From positions 644,719-708,718 of the forward strand of contig CAWEIU010000012.1 of NCBI GenBank assembly GCA_963809245.1: a stretch of 64,000 nt of DNA, given 5' to 3'. The stretch is from Roseiarcus sp963809245 (GTDB taxonomy: Bacteria; Pseudomonadota; Alphaproteobacteria; Rhizobiales; Beijerinckiaceae). The notes beneath the pieces are model-generated. The model worked only from the letters and a program-made list of their open reading frames with translations. It was not told where the DNA came from and ran no database searches. Positions 17,578 through 25,834 of the stretch are shown in pieces. How positions within the stretch are numbered: position 1 is the stretch's first letter; each line of letters begins with the position of its first letter. Made by a program: the position numbers and the translations under genes.

Positions 17578-17987
17578 TTGTCGTCTTCCTCTTCGTCGTG
17601 ACGCAAGTCGCGCGCGACTTCCGGCGATTTCAAAAGCGCGTCGATCTTCGCTTGGGCGGCGAAACTCAGGTCGAGCGCGAAGCGCAACTCGGGCGCATAT
17701 TTCAGATTGACGCGCCGCGCGACGAGGGTGCGCAGCGCCTTCTTGTGCGCGTTGAGCGCGTCGATCGTCGCTTCGGCGTGCTTGCCGCCGAGCGGCATGA
17801 CCGCGATCGTCGCCATCTTGAGGTCCGGCGACATCTTCACCGCGGGGATGGTCACGACCTGCCGGTTCAGCACCGGATCGGCGATTTCACCGCGTTGCAG
17901 TATGTCCGCCATCGCGTGGCGGATCGATTCGCCGACCCGCTCGAGACGATGCGACGGGCTGGCATGTTTGGCGTCAGAACGAGACAT
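17574..17987 (-). CDS. rbfA: Ribosome-binding factor A
   Basis: A 137-residue RbfA, a single KH-fold protein that matures the 30S subunit. Typical segments are RVGESIRHAMADILQRGEI, TIPAVKMSPDLKMA and APELRFALDLSFAAQAKIDALL. It ends in an acidic EEEDDK tail. It sits between infB and truB as in most proteobacteria, with a 204-base gap after infB and a four-base overlap with truB. Confidence 0.95.
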   Translation of the reverse strand: MSRSDAKHASPSHRLERVGESIRHAMADILQRGEIADPVLNRQVVTIPAVKMSPDLKMATIAVMPLGGKHAEATIDALNAHKKALRTLVARRVNLKYAPELRFALDLSFAAQAKIDALLKSPEVARDLRHDEEEDDK

Positions 17988-18191
17988 GTCACATAGCCTG
18001 AATTGCGCGGCGGGCTCACGCGAGAGCGCCTGCCCGACCGCGCGATACGAACTCGATAGGAACCGCCGGCCCCGCCATGCGCGAACGCCCGCTCACACCC
18101 ATCCACGCCTTTTTCGGAGCGGACGCGGGCGTAAGCGGCAAGCTTGGGCCCAGCGCCGCACCGGCGGCGCCAGCCCTCCGGGGACGATGCG

Positions 18192-20882
18192 TCAGAGGGT
18201 CCGGCGGATTTCCTCGACGTTGTAGCATTCGATGACGTCGCCGACGCGCATGTCCTGATAGTTCTCGAACGCCATGCCGCACTCCTGGCCGGCCTGGACG
18301 ATCGAAACCTCGTCCTTGAAGCGCTTGAGCGTCGACAGCTTGCCCTCGTGCACCACGACGTTGTCGCGAATGAGCCGCACGTGGGCGCCGCGCTGGACGA
18401 CGCCGTCGGTTACGCGGCAACCCGCGACATTGCCGACCTTCGAGATCGAGAACACCTCGAGGATCTGCGCGTTGCCGAGCATCGTTTCGCGCAACGTCGG
18501 CGCCAGCATGCCCGACATCGCCGCCTTCACATCGTCCACGAGGTTGTAGATGATGTTGTAGTAGCGAATTTCGATGCCGTTCTGTTCGGCGAGGTCGCGC
18601 GCCTCCTTGTGCGCGCGGACATTGAAGCCGACGATGACCGCCTTCGACGCCTCGGCGAGGGTGACATCGGATTCCGTCACGCCGCCGACGCCGCCGTGAA
18701 TCACGCGGGCCGCCACTTCGTCGTTGCCGAGCTTCTCCAGCGCGGCGGTGATCGCCTCGACCGAGCCCTGGACGTCGCCCTTGAGGACGATCGGCATCTC
18801 CTTGCGGCCCGCCGCCTTGAGGTTGCTCATCATGTCGCTGAGCGAGGTGCGCACCACGCCGCCGCGCGCGGCGAGCTTCTCGCGCTTTTGGCGCTCGCGG
18901 TACTCTGTGATTTCGCGGGCGCGCGCTTCGTTGTCGACGACCGCGACGCGATCGCCGGCCTCGGGCGCGCCGGAGAAGCCGAGCACTTCGACCGGGGTCG
19001 AAGGCTTCGCCTGATCGACGTTCTCGCCCTTGTCGTTGAGGAGCGCGCGCACGCGGCCCCACTCCGAGCCGGCGACGATGATCGAGCCTACCTTCAGCGT
19101 CCCGCGCTGGACCAGGATGGTCGCGACCGGGCCGCGGCCGCGATCGAGGCGCGCCTCGATGACGGTGCCCTCGGCGCTGCGATCCGGGTCGGCGACGAGA
19201 TCGAGCAGTTCGGCCTGGAGCGCGATCGCCTCGAGCAGCTTGTCGAGATTGGTCTGCTTGGTGGCCGAAACCTCGACCGCCAGCGTCTCGCCGCCGAACG
19301 CCTCGACCTGCACGTCGTATTGCAGCAGTTCCTGCGCCACGCGCTGCGGATTGGCGTCCGGCTTGTCGATCTTGTTGATCGCCACGATGATCGGGGCGTG
19401 CGCCGCCTGGGCGTGGCGGATCGCCTCGATCGTCTGCGGCATCACGCCGTCGTCCGCCGCGACCACCAGCACGACGATGTCGGTCACCTTCGCGCCGCGC
19501 GCACGCATCTGCGTGAAAGCGGCGTGACCGGGCGTGTCGATGAAGGTGATCTTCTCGCCGCCGGGCGCGGTGACCTGATAGGCGCCGATATGCTGCGTAA
19601 TGCCGCCGGCCTCGCCCGCCACCACGTTGGCGTGGCGGATCGCGTCGAGCAGCGACGTCTTGCCGTGGTCGACGTGGCCCATGATGGTGACGATCGCCGG
19701 GCGGGGAATCGGCGCGCCGAGATCGTCCGGGCTGTCGAACAGACCTTCTTCGACGTCCGATTCCGCGACGCGCTTGACGGTGTGGCCCATTTCCTCGGCG
19801 ATCAGCTGCGCGGTGTCCGCGTCGAGCGTATCCGTCAAGGTGACCATGCGGCCCTGGCGCATCAAGAGCTTGATGACGTCGACGGCGCGCTCGGACATGC
19901 GGTTGGCGAGTTCCTGGATCGTGATCGCCTCGGGGATCACGATCTCGCGGACGATCTTCTCCTTCGCCTCCTGGGCGCCATGGCCTTTGAGGCGCTGCGT
20001 GCGGCGGCGGAACGCGGCGACCGAGCGCGTGCGCTCCTCCTCGCCGGAGGTGGCGCTGGCGACGGTGAGGCGACCGCGGTTGCGTTGATCGCCGGTGCGC
20101 GTCGGGCGCGGCGTCGGCAGCATGACCTTCGGGGCCGGCGTAATGACGGCCGGGGTGGGACGGCGGATCACGCGCTTGCTGTCGTCCGCTTGGGTGGGCG
20201 CAGCGGGGGCGGCTGGGGTCGCAGGCTTGGCGGCCACCGGGGCCGCCGGCGCGACTGGCGGTTTGCGGCCGAGCGAGGTCGCGGGGGTGGCGGCCGGCTC
20301 GCCGCCGGCGAGGCGACGACGCGCCTCGTCCTCGGTCTGCCGCTTGAAGGCGGCTTCCTGCTGGCGGCGTTGTTCTTCCTCGCGCTTGCGCGCTTCGGCG
20401 GCTTCGCGCTCGGCCTTCTCGCGGGCCTCGCGTTCACGGCGCGCCGCGGCCTCCGCCTCCTGGCGGCGCCGATCCTCTTCCTCGCGAGCGCGTGCGTCGA
20501 CGAGCGCGCGGGCGCGCGCCTCGCGCTGCTCTTCGGTCAGCGTGCGCAGTACGACGCCCGTCTTCGGCGGCGCAACGGGAGCGGTCGGCGCGCGCGGCGC
20601 GACCGGCGTTGGCGCACGCGGCGCGACCGCAGGCGCCGCCGCGACCGGAGCCGGAGGCGGAGCGGCCGCCTTCTGAACGCTTGGAGCAGGCGGCGCGGCG
20701 GCCGGCGCCTCGCCCGGCCCGAGAACGCGGCGCTTGACCTTCTCGACCACCACCGCCTTGCTGCGGCCGTGCGAGAAGCTCTGACGCACTGTTCCCTGCT
20801 CGACGGGACGCTTCAGGTGCAAGGTCGGCTTCGGCGCCGATCCGCCCAAAGACTTGTCGCCGCTGTTGTTCGTTTCACTCAT
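18192..20882 (-). CDS. infB: Translation initiation factor IF-2
   Basis: An 896-residue IF-2. Residues 1-75 carry an N-terminal IF2-associated region (KRPVEQGTVRQSFSHGRSK). About 200 residues rich in Ala, Pro, Arg and Glu follow, including a coiled-coil RREREAREKAEREAAEAR. Then come the IF2_N domain, the GTPase domain with VTIMGHVDHGKTSLLD, DTPGHAAF and NKIDKP, and the C-terminal fMet-tRNA-binding domains. It positions initiator tRNA on the 30S subunit. It is in the nusA operon. Confidence 0.97.
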   Translation of the reverse strand: MSETNNSGDKSLGGSAPKPTLHLKRPVEQGTVRQSFSHGRSKAVVVEKVKRRVLGPGEAPAAAPPAPSVQKAAAPPPAPVAAAPAVAPRAPTPVAPRAPTAPVAPPKTGVVLRTLTEEQREARARALVDARAREEEDRRRQEAEAAARREREAREKAEREAAEARKREEEQRRQQEAAFKRQTEDEARRRLAGGEPAATPATSLGRKPPVAPAAPVAAKPATPAAPAAPTQADDSKRVIRRPTPAVITPAPKVMLPTPRPTRTGDQRNRGRLTVASATSGEEERTRSVAAFRRRTQRLKGHGAQEAKEKIVREIVIPEAITIQELANRMSERAVDVIKLLMRQGRMVTLTDTLDADTAQLIAEEMGHTVKRVAESDVEEGLFDSPDDLGAPIPRPAIVTIMGHVDHGKTSLLDAIRHANVVAGEAGGITQHIGAYQVTAPGGEKITFIDTPGHAAFTQMRARGAKVTDIVVLVVAADDGVMPQTIEAIRHAQAAHAPIIVAINKIDKPDANPQRVAQELLQYDVQVEAFGGETLAVEVSATKQTNLDKLLEAIALQAELLDLVADPDRSAEGTVIEARLDRGRGPVATILVQRGTLKVGSIIVAGSEWGRVRALLNDKGENVDQAKPSTPVEVLGFSGAPEAGDRVAVVDNEARAREITEYRERQKREKLAARGGVVRTSLSDMMSNLKAAGRKEMPIVLKGDVQGSVEAITAALEKLGNDEVAARVIHGGVGGVTESDVTLAEASKAVIVGFNVRAHKEARDLAEQNGIEIRYYNIIYNLVDDVKAAMSGMLAPTLRETMLGNAQILEVFSISKVGNVAGCRVTDGVVQRGAHVRLIRDNVVVHEGKLSTLKRFKDEVSIVQAGQECGMAFENYQDMRVGDVIECYNVEEIRRTL

Positions 20883-20902
20883 GCGTTTTTCCAGGACCCG
20901 GG

Positions 20903-21589
20903 CTACATCGTTGAATTCGGCGCTTCATCGCTCGCGCCGCTGGGGCTCGCATCGATCGCGGCCCCCGGCGCAGCCTCGCTTGCCCGATATTGGTTCAGGC
21001 GAGCGACTTTCGCGAGGAAGGCCTCACTGGCCTCGCCCGCATTGAGCGCTGCATGTATCACATTTGTCCTTCCCAATGCCAAATCCAATTGGCGTGAGGG
21101 AAAGAGATTTATTCTCCGGACAGCGTCCGCCGCTTCGCCGAGGCGGCTTCGCAGCGCTCGCTCCAGCTTGCCGGCCCCGTCCGAGGCGCCGTCGACGGCG
21201 TGAATCAGCGCGACGACGCGGCCCGCCGCGATGGCGGCCTCCACCTTCGTCGCCCCCGCCACCACGAGCCCCGCCTTGTTGACGATCGACAGGAACTGCA
21301 GCGCGTCGCGCTCCAGCAGCCGCTCGACCGTTTCAGCGAGATCCGCCGGCGCGGTGGCCTTGGTGCGGAAGCCGCGCGAAAACATCTGTTTGGCCGCCGC
21401 CTGACGCACGGTCGCGAAGTCGAGCCGCGTCCACACGCCTCGGCCGGGGAGCTTGCGCCGGATGTCCGGCGCCACCTCGCCCGCGCCGGAAAGCGCAAAC
21501 CGCAGCATCGCCTCCGGCGGCCCCTTTTCGCCGGAGACCGCGCAAGTGCGCTCTGACCCAGCTTCTTCTCTGGCTTCGTCTTTGCGCAA
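20903..21589 (-). CDS. YlxR-family RNA-binding protein fused to a ribosomal L7Ae-like domain
   Basis: A 228-residue protein lying between nusA and infB, the usual place of ylxR. The N-terminal YlxR (DUF448) domain has RTCAVSGEKGPPEAMLRFAL and DIRRKLPGRGVWT. The second half (residues about 85-150, LLERDALQFLSIVNKAGLVV) resembles the L7Ae/YlxQ RNA-binding fold, giving the two-domain form common in alphaproteobacteria. It probably binds RNA and affects transcription or ribosome assembly; exact function is not established here. Confidence 0.85.
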   Translation of the reverse strand: MRKDEAREEAGSERTCAVSGEKGPPEAMLRFALSGAGEVAPDIRRKLPGRGVWTRLDFATVRQAAAKQMFSRGFRTKATAPADLAETVERLLERDALQFLSIVNKAGLVVAGATKVEAAIAAGRVVALIHAVDGASDGAGKLERALRSRLGEAADAVRRINLFPSRQLDLALGRTNVIHAALNAGEASEAFLAKVARLNQYRASEAAPGAAIDASPSGASDEAPNSTM

Positions 21590-21610
21590 TCGCGCCGCCT
21601 CCTGGCCTCT

Positions 21611-23218
21611 TTAAGCCTGCGATTCCACCGCGGCGTCGGTCTCGTCCGCGCTCGCCGGCGCCGGCTCGTCGACCCAGCCGGCCTTCACGCGCGCCGCCAT
21701 GATCATCGTGTCAGCCTGCTCGCGCGAAACGTCGAACTCGCTGAGATAGCCCACGAATTTCTTCTCGCCGTGCTCGCCGCGCTCGGTCCAGCCGACAAGA
21801 TCGTCGCTGGCGCAGCCGGCGAGATCGTCGACCGTCTTGACCCCATTCTGCCCGAGCTTGACCAGCATCGGCGTCGTGATCCCGTCGATTTCCTTGAGGT
21901 CGTCGGCGACGCCCAGCGCCTTGCGGGCCTCGTCGTGCTCGGCCTCGATGCGCGCGAGGTGGCCCTGCGCGCGGGCCTGGATCTCGTCCGCCGTCTCGGC
22001 GTCGAAGCCTTCGATCGAGGCGAGTTCGTGCGCGTCGACGTAGGCGATTTCCTCGACCGTGCGGAAGCCCTCGGAGGCGAGCAACTGAGCCACCGTCTCG
22101 TCGACGTCGAGCGCGTTCATGAAGGCGTTCGTGCGTTCGACGAACTCCTTCTGGCGCCGCTCGGATTCCTCTGCCTCGGTCAGAATGTCGATGTCCCAGC
22201 CCGTCAGTTGCGAGGCGAGACGGACGTTCTGGCCGCGCCGGCCGATGGCGAGCGAGAGCTGATCGTCAGGCACCACGACCTCGATGCGGGTCGAATCCTC
22301 ATCGAGCACGACCTTCATCACCTCGGCGGGCTGCAACGCGTTGACGATGAACGTTGCGGCGTCCGGCGACCAGGGAATGATGTCGATCTTCTCGCCCTGC
22401 TGTTCGTTGACGACCGCTTGCACGCGCGAGCCGCGCATGCCGACGCACGCGCCGACCGGATCGATCGAGGAATCGTTGGAGACGACGGCGATCTTGGCGC
22501 GCGAGCCTGGATCGCGGGCGACCGACTTCACCTCGACGATGCCGTCGTAAATCTCCGGCACTTCCTGAGCGAACAGCTTGGCGGTGAATTGGGGATGCGT
22601 GCGCGAGAGGAAAATCTGCGGCCCGCGCGCCTCGCGGCGGACGTCGTAGACATAGGCGCGAATGCGATCGCCCGGACGGAACATTTCGCGCGGGATCAAT
22701 TCGTCGCGCCGCACCACGGCTTCGCCCGCACCCGCGCCGCCGAGATCGACCACCACATTGCCGTATTCGACCCGTTTGACCTGGCCGTTGATGATCTCGC
22801 CGATGCGGTCCTTATAAACGTCGTACTGCTTGTCGCGCTCGGCCTCGCGGATCTTCTGCACCAGCACCTGCTTGGAGGCCTGGGCCGGAATGCGGCCGTA
22901 GTCGAAGGGCGGCAGCAATTCGGCGATCCAGTCGCCGATCTGTGCGGAAGGGTTCTTTTTGTGAGCGTCCGACAGAGTGATCTGCGTCGCGTCGTTCTCG
23001 ATCTTGTCGACGACGAGGAGGAGGCGGGAGAAGCGGATCTCGCCGGTCTTGGGGTTGATCTCGGCGCGCACCTCCGTCTCTTGGCCGTAGCGCGAGCGCG
23101 CGGCCTTTTGCATCGCGTCCTCCATCGAGGCGAGCACGATCGAGCGGTCGATCGATTTTTCGCGCGCGACGGCGTCGACAATCTGCAAGAGTTCGAGTCT
23201 GTTGGCGCTGACGGCCAT
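21611..23218 (-). CDS. nusA: Transcription termination/antitermination factor NusA
   Basis: A 535-residue NusA. It has the N-terminal RNA polymerase-binding domain (NRLELLQIVDAVAREKSIDR), an S1 domain (IINGQVKRVEYGNVVVDLGG), two KH domains (GACVGMRGSRVQAVVNE and LAIGRRGQNVRLASQL) and two C-terminal acidic repeats. It controls pausing, intrinsic termination and rRNA antitermination. The start has AAGGAGA just upstream. It acts on hairpins of the kind found in this operon's own leader. Confidence 0.97.
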   Translation of the reverse strand: MAVSANRLELLQIVDAVAREKSIDRSIVLASMEDAMQKAARSRYGQETEVRAEINPKTGEIRFSRLLLVVDKIENDATQITLSDAHKKNPSAQIGDWIAELLPPFDYGRIPAQASKQVLVQKIREAERDKQYDVYKDRIGEIINGQVKRVEYGNVVVDLGGAGAGEAVVRRDELIPREMFRPGDRIRAYVYDVRREARGPQIFLSRTHPQFTAKLFAQEVPEIYDGIVEVKSVARDPGSRAKIAVVSNDSSIDPVGACVGMRGSRVQAVVNEQQGEKIDIIPWSPDAATFIVNALQPAEVMKVVLDEDSTRIEVVVPDDQLSLAIGRRGQNVRLASQLTGWDIDILTEAEESERRQKEFVERTNAFMNALDVDETVAQLLASEGFRTVEEIAYVDAHELASIEGFDAETADEIQARAQGHLARIEAEHDEARKALGVADDLKEIDGITTPMLVKLGQNGVKTVDDLAGCASDDLVGWTERGEHGEKKFVGYLSEFDVSREQADTMIMAARVKAGWVDEPAPASADETDAAVESQA

Positions 23219-23279
23219 CGTCTTCTCCTTCGGTCTGGCCCCTGGCGCGTTTTTCGCGCCGGAGTCGCAGCGTTGGTCT

Positions 23280-24002
23280 TCAGGTCTCTTTCTTCGCTCG
23301 CTTCGGCGCGGCTTGCTTCGGCGTGGCTTGCTTGGGCGCGGCTTGCTTCGGCGCGACTTGCCTGGGCTTGGCTTTGGGCGCAGCCTCGGCGCGCGCCGCC
23401 TTCGCTTGTTTTTGCAACGCCTTCTCGCGCCGCAGCGTGGCGCGGATCAGGTCCTCGGTGAGCACCAGCCGCGCTTCGCCCATGTCGGCGATGCGCAACT
23501 CGACAGTCGTTTCGGCGCCGTCTTCGCCGGGAAGCCGGACAACGATCGCCGGCGACTCTCCGCTCACGCCGACCGCGCCGATCAATCCGCGAAAGCGTTT
23601 GCGCCCGTTGACCGGGACCGCCATTTCGACCCGCGCCTCGTGGCCGACGGCGCGTTCGAAGTCCGACACGCGCACCAGCGGCCGGTCGATGCCGGGCGAT
23701 GAAATCTCCAGCCGGTAGGCCTGGCTCATCGGCTCGTCGAGATCGAATACCGGCGAGAGCGCGTCGCTGGCGCGCTCGCAGTCGTCGATCGTCATCGTGC
23801 CGTCCGGCCGTTCGGCCATGATCTGGATGGTCGCGCTCTGCGCGGCGGCCGACACCTTGACGCGGACGATGCGCAGGCCGAGATCGCGAAGCACCGGCCC
23901 CGCCGTCTGCGCAATGCGCTGCGCGAGGCCGTGGTCGCCGATCAGACGCGGCTCGTCGAGCCCTTCATCGGGCCCATCATGTGGAACAGGCGCCAGGTCC
24001 AT
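23280..24002 (-). CDS. rimP: Ribosome maturation factor RimP
   Basis: A 240-residue RimP needed for 30S assembly. Core segments are GPVLRDLGLRIVRVKVSA, DDCERASDALSPVFD and YRLEISSPGIDRPL. An Ala/Lys/Pro-rich basic tail is built from tandem QAAPK-like units (15-bp DNA repeats, 23301-23360), longer than in E. coli. The ATG at 24002 has AAGGG just upstream; an in-frame TTG at 24017 is less likely because it lies next to the leader T-run. It is the first gene of the nusA-infB operon. Confidence 0.93.
   Translation of the reverse strand: MDLAPVPHDGPDEGLDEPRLIGDHGLAQRIAQTAGPVLRDLGLRIVRVKVSAAAQSATIQIMAERPDGTMTIDDCERASDALSPVFDLDEPMSQAYRLEISSPGIDRPLVRVSDFERAVGHEARVEMAVPVNGRKRFRGLIGAVGVSGESPAIVVRLPGEDGAETTVELRIADMGEARLVLTEDLIRATLRREKALQKQAKAARAEAAPKAKPRQVAPKQAAPKQATPKQAAPKRAKKET
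23301..23360. repeat. Four 15-bp tandem repeats in the rimP 3' end
   Basis: Four copies of a CTTCGGCGCGGCTTG-like unit (23301-23315, 23316-23330, 23331-23345, 23346-23360) differ at one or two positions each. In the coding direction they give repeated QAAPK/QATPK residues in the basic RimP tail. Copy number may vary between strains. Confidence 0.8.
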
Positions 24003-24018
24003 GATCCCTTGCGGCAAT

Positions 24019-24052
24019 AAAAAAGAGCGGGTCCCGGTCGGGCCCCACTCTC
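24019..24052 (-). terminator. Intrinsic-terminator-shaped hairpin in the rimP-nusA leader (attenuator candidate)
   Basis: Read on the minus strand, AGAGTGGG pairs with CCCGCTCT (8 bp including one G-T wobble), topped by CCC/GGG around the loop GACC, and is followed at once by six Ts (24024-24019). No minus-strand gene lies upstream that it could terminate, and a promoter is seen at 24135-24107. It therefore lies within the leader of the rimP operon, 17 bases before the rimP ATG. Confidence 0.65.
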
Positions 24053-24106
24053 AAAAAATCTCCTTACCGTCGCCGATCAGGAGCTATGAGATTACGTACG
24101 CGACTG

Positions 24107-24135
24107 GATATAGGCGAGCCCGCTGGCGAATGCAA
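24107..24135 (-). promoter_or_regulatory. Sigma-70-type promoter for the rimP-nusA operon
   Basis: On the minus strand TTGCAT (24135-24130) and TATATC (24112-24107) are separated by 17 bases. Transcription would start near 24100, giving a leader of about 100 bases that contains the terminator-like hairpin. Confidence 0.55.
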
Positions 24136-24247
24136 TAGAAAACCGCTCGAACTCGCGCCGCCGGGCCTTTGGGGCGGGTGGAGGGCTCTGGACGACGCCC
24201 CGCGGATCGACCATTTTGCGCCAGTCGTCGAAGCCAAAGGATCGCCG

Positions 24248-25189
24248 GTGACGCGCCTCGCCCCCTTCTCGTCGCCCGGCCGGTTCTGGCGCGGCAATCT
24301 CCATACCCATTCCAATCTTTCGGACGGCGCGTTGACGCCGGAGGCGGTGGTCGGCGCCTACAAAAGCGCCGGCTACGACTTCCTCCAGCTCTCGGACCAC
24401 TTCATGGAGCGCTTCGGCTGGCCGATCGCGGACACCCGCCGCTGGCGCGCCAACGATTTCACCACGCTCATCGGCGCCGAACTGCACGCGATGGGGACCG
24501 AGGTCGGCGAACTCTGGCACATCCTCGCCGTCGGCCTGTCGCTCGACTTCCCGCCGCCGAAGCCGGGCGAGACCGGGCCGCAACTCGCCGCGCGCGCCCG
24601 CGCCGCCGGCGCGTTCGTCGCCATCGCCCATCCCGCCTGGTCGCAACTCACCGCCGAGGACGGCCGTTCGCTCGAGGCGGCGCACGCCGTCGAGATCTAC
24701 AACCATGGCTGCGCGGTCGAGAACGACCGCGGCGACGGCTTCTATCTGCTCGACCGGCTCGCCAACGAGGGGCGGCGGCTGACGGCGATCGCCACCGACG
24801 ACGCCCATTTCCGCAACGGCGATTTCGACGCCTTCGGCGGCTTCGTCGAGGTAAAGGCCGAAAGTCTCGATCCCGAGGCCCTGCTGGCGGCGCTGAAGGC
24901 TGGGCATTTCTATTCGAGCCAGGGCCCGCGCCTGCTTGACGTCGAGGTCAGCGCGTCGGAGGTCGCCGTCTCGTGTTCCCCGGTGCATGCGGTGGCGGTC
25001 CTCACCGGCACGTCGCGCGCTTTGTCGCGGGTCGGCCGCCACATCACGAACGCTGTCTTCGACCTCACGAATGTCGCCCGGCAGGCCTGGACCGACACGG
25101 CCGCCGACAAGTGGTTTCGCGTCGTCGCGATCGACGCGGCGGGCCGGCGCGCGTGGACAAATCCGATCTGGATCGACGAGCTGGTTTAG
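24248..25189 (+). CDS. PHP-domain metal-dependent phosphoesterase
   Basis: A 313-residue protein. The PHP metal-binding motifs are visible: NLHTHSNLSDG near residue 17, LSDHFMERFG, AIAHPAWSQL and IATDDAHFRNGDF. PHP proteins hydrolyse phosphoester bonds in nucleotides or sugars; the substrate here is unknown. The GTG at 24248 (VTRLAPFSSPGRFWRGN) has AAAGGA nearby and gives the normal family start. An ATG at 24086 would add 54 residues and overlap the rimP promoter and leader. hslV follows 74 bases later. Confidence 0.8.
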   Translation: MTRLAPFSSPGRFWRGNLHTHSNLSDGALTPEAVVGAYKSAGYDFLQLSDHFMERFGWPIADTRRWRANDFTTLIGAELHAMGTEVGELWHILAVGLSLDFPPPKPGETGPQLAARARAAGAFVAIAHPAWSQLTAEDGRSLEAAHAVEIYNHGCAVENDRGDGFYLLDRLANEGRRLTAIATDDAHFRNGDFDAFGGFVEVKAESLDPEALLAALKAGHFYSSQGPRLLDVEVSASEVAVSCSPVHAVAVLTGTSRALSRVGRHITNAVFDLTNVARQAWTDTAADKWFRVVAIDAAGRRAWTNPIWIDELV

Positions 25190-25263
25190 CCGCTCCTTGC
25201 GCTTGCGGCGCCGCGGCCATAAATCGGTGCCTGCCCGCGAGCGGCGGCAGGGAATGTCAGACT

Positions 25264-25830
25264 ATGAACGAAAGAACGGGCGATCGCCTGCCGGGCTGGC
25301 ACGCGACGACGATCCTGATGGTGCGCAAGGGCGGCCGGGTCGTGATCGGCGGCGACGGCCAGGTCAGCGTCGGCGACACCGTGATGAAGGGCAACGCCCG
25401 CAAGGTGCGCCGGCTCGCCAAGGGCGAGGTGATCGCCGGCTTCGCCGGCTCGACCGCCGACGCGTTGACGCTGTTCGAGCGCCTCGAAGCCAAGCTCGAG
25501 CAATATCCCGGCCAGTTGCCGCGCGCTTGCGTCGAACTCGGCAAGGATTGGCGGACGGACCGCTATCTGCGCCGGCTCGAGGCGATGCTGCTGGTGGCGG
25601 ACAAGGGGACGGGTTTCGTCATCACCGGCGCCGGCGACGTGCTGGAGCCGGAGGGCGACAGCCACGGCTCGGCGACAGCGATCGGTTCGGGCGGCAATTA
25701 CGCGCTGGCCGCCGCGCGCGCCCTGCTGCCGACCGAGTTCGCCGCCGAGGAGATCGTGCGCCGCGCGATGGGGATCGCGGCGAGCATCTGCGTCTACACC
25801 AACACCAATCTTGTTCTCGAGAGCCTGTGA
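25264..25830 (+). CDS. hslV: HslV, proteolytic subunit of the HslUV (ClpYQ) protease
   Basis: A 188-residue threonine protease. Catalysis uses the first Thr of TTILMVRKGGRVVIGGDGQV, which here follows a 14-residue N-terminal extension (MNERTGDRLPGWHA) that must be removed; such an extension is common in alphaproteobacterial HslV. KVRRLAKGEVIAGFAGSTADA and SGGNYALAAARALL are typical. It forms the peptidase barrel that degrades proteins unfolded by HslU, whose gene starts five bases downstream. Confidence 0.95.
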   Translation: MNERTGDRLPGWHATTILMVRKGGRVVIGGDGQVSVGDTVMKGNARKVRRLAKGEVIAGFAGSTADALTLFERLEAKLEQYPGQLPRACVELGKDWRTDRYLRRLEAMLLVADKGTGFVITGAGDVLEPEGDSHGSATAIGSGGNYALAAARALLPTEFAAEEIVRRAMGIAASICVYTNTNLVLESL

Positions 25831-25834
25831 TCTC

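Noticed and set aside
18144..21203. Plus-strand open frame of 1019 codons opposite infB
   Set aside because: Low-complexity Arg/Leu/Asp-rich shadow of the IF-2 gene, which has all its motifs on the other strand.
24002..24250. A metY-type initiator tRNA before rimP, as in E. coli
   Set aside because: No cloverleaf or CCA-bounded acceptor arm is visible; only a hairpin plus T-run.
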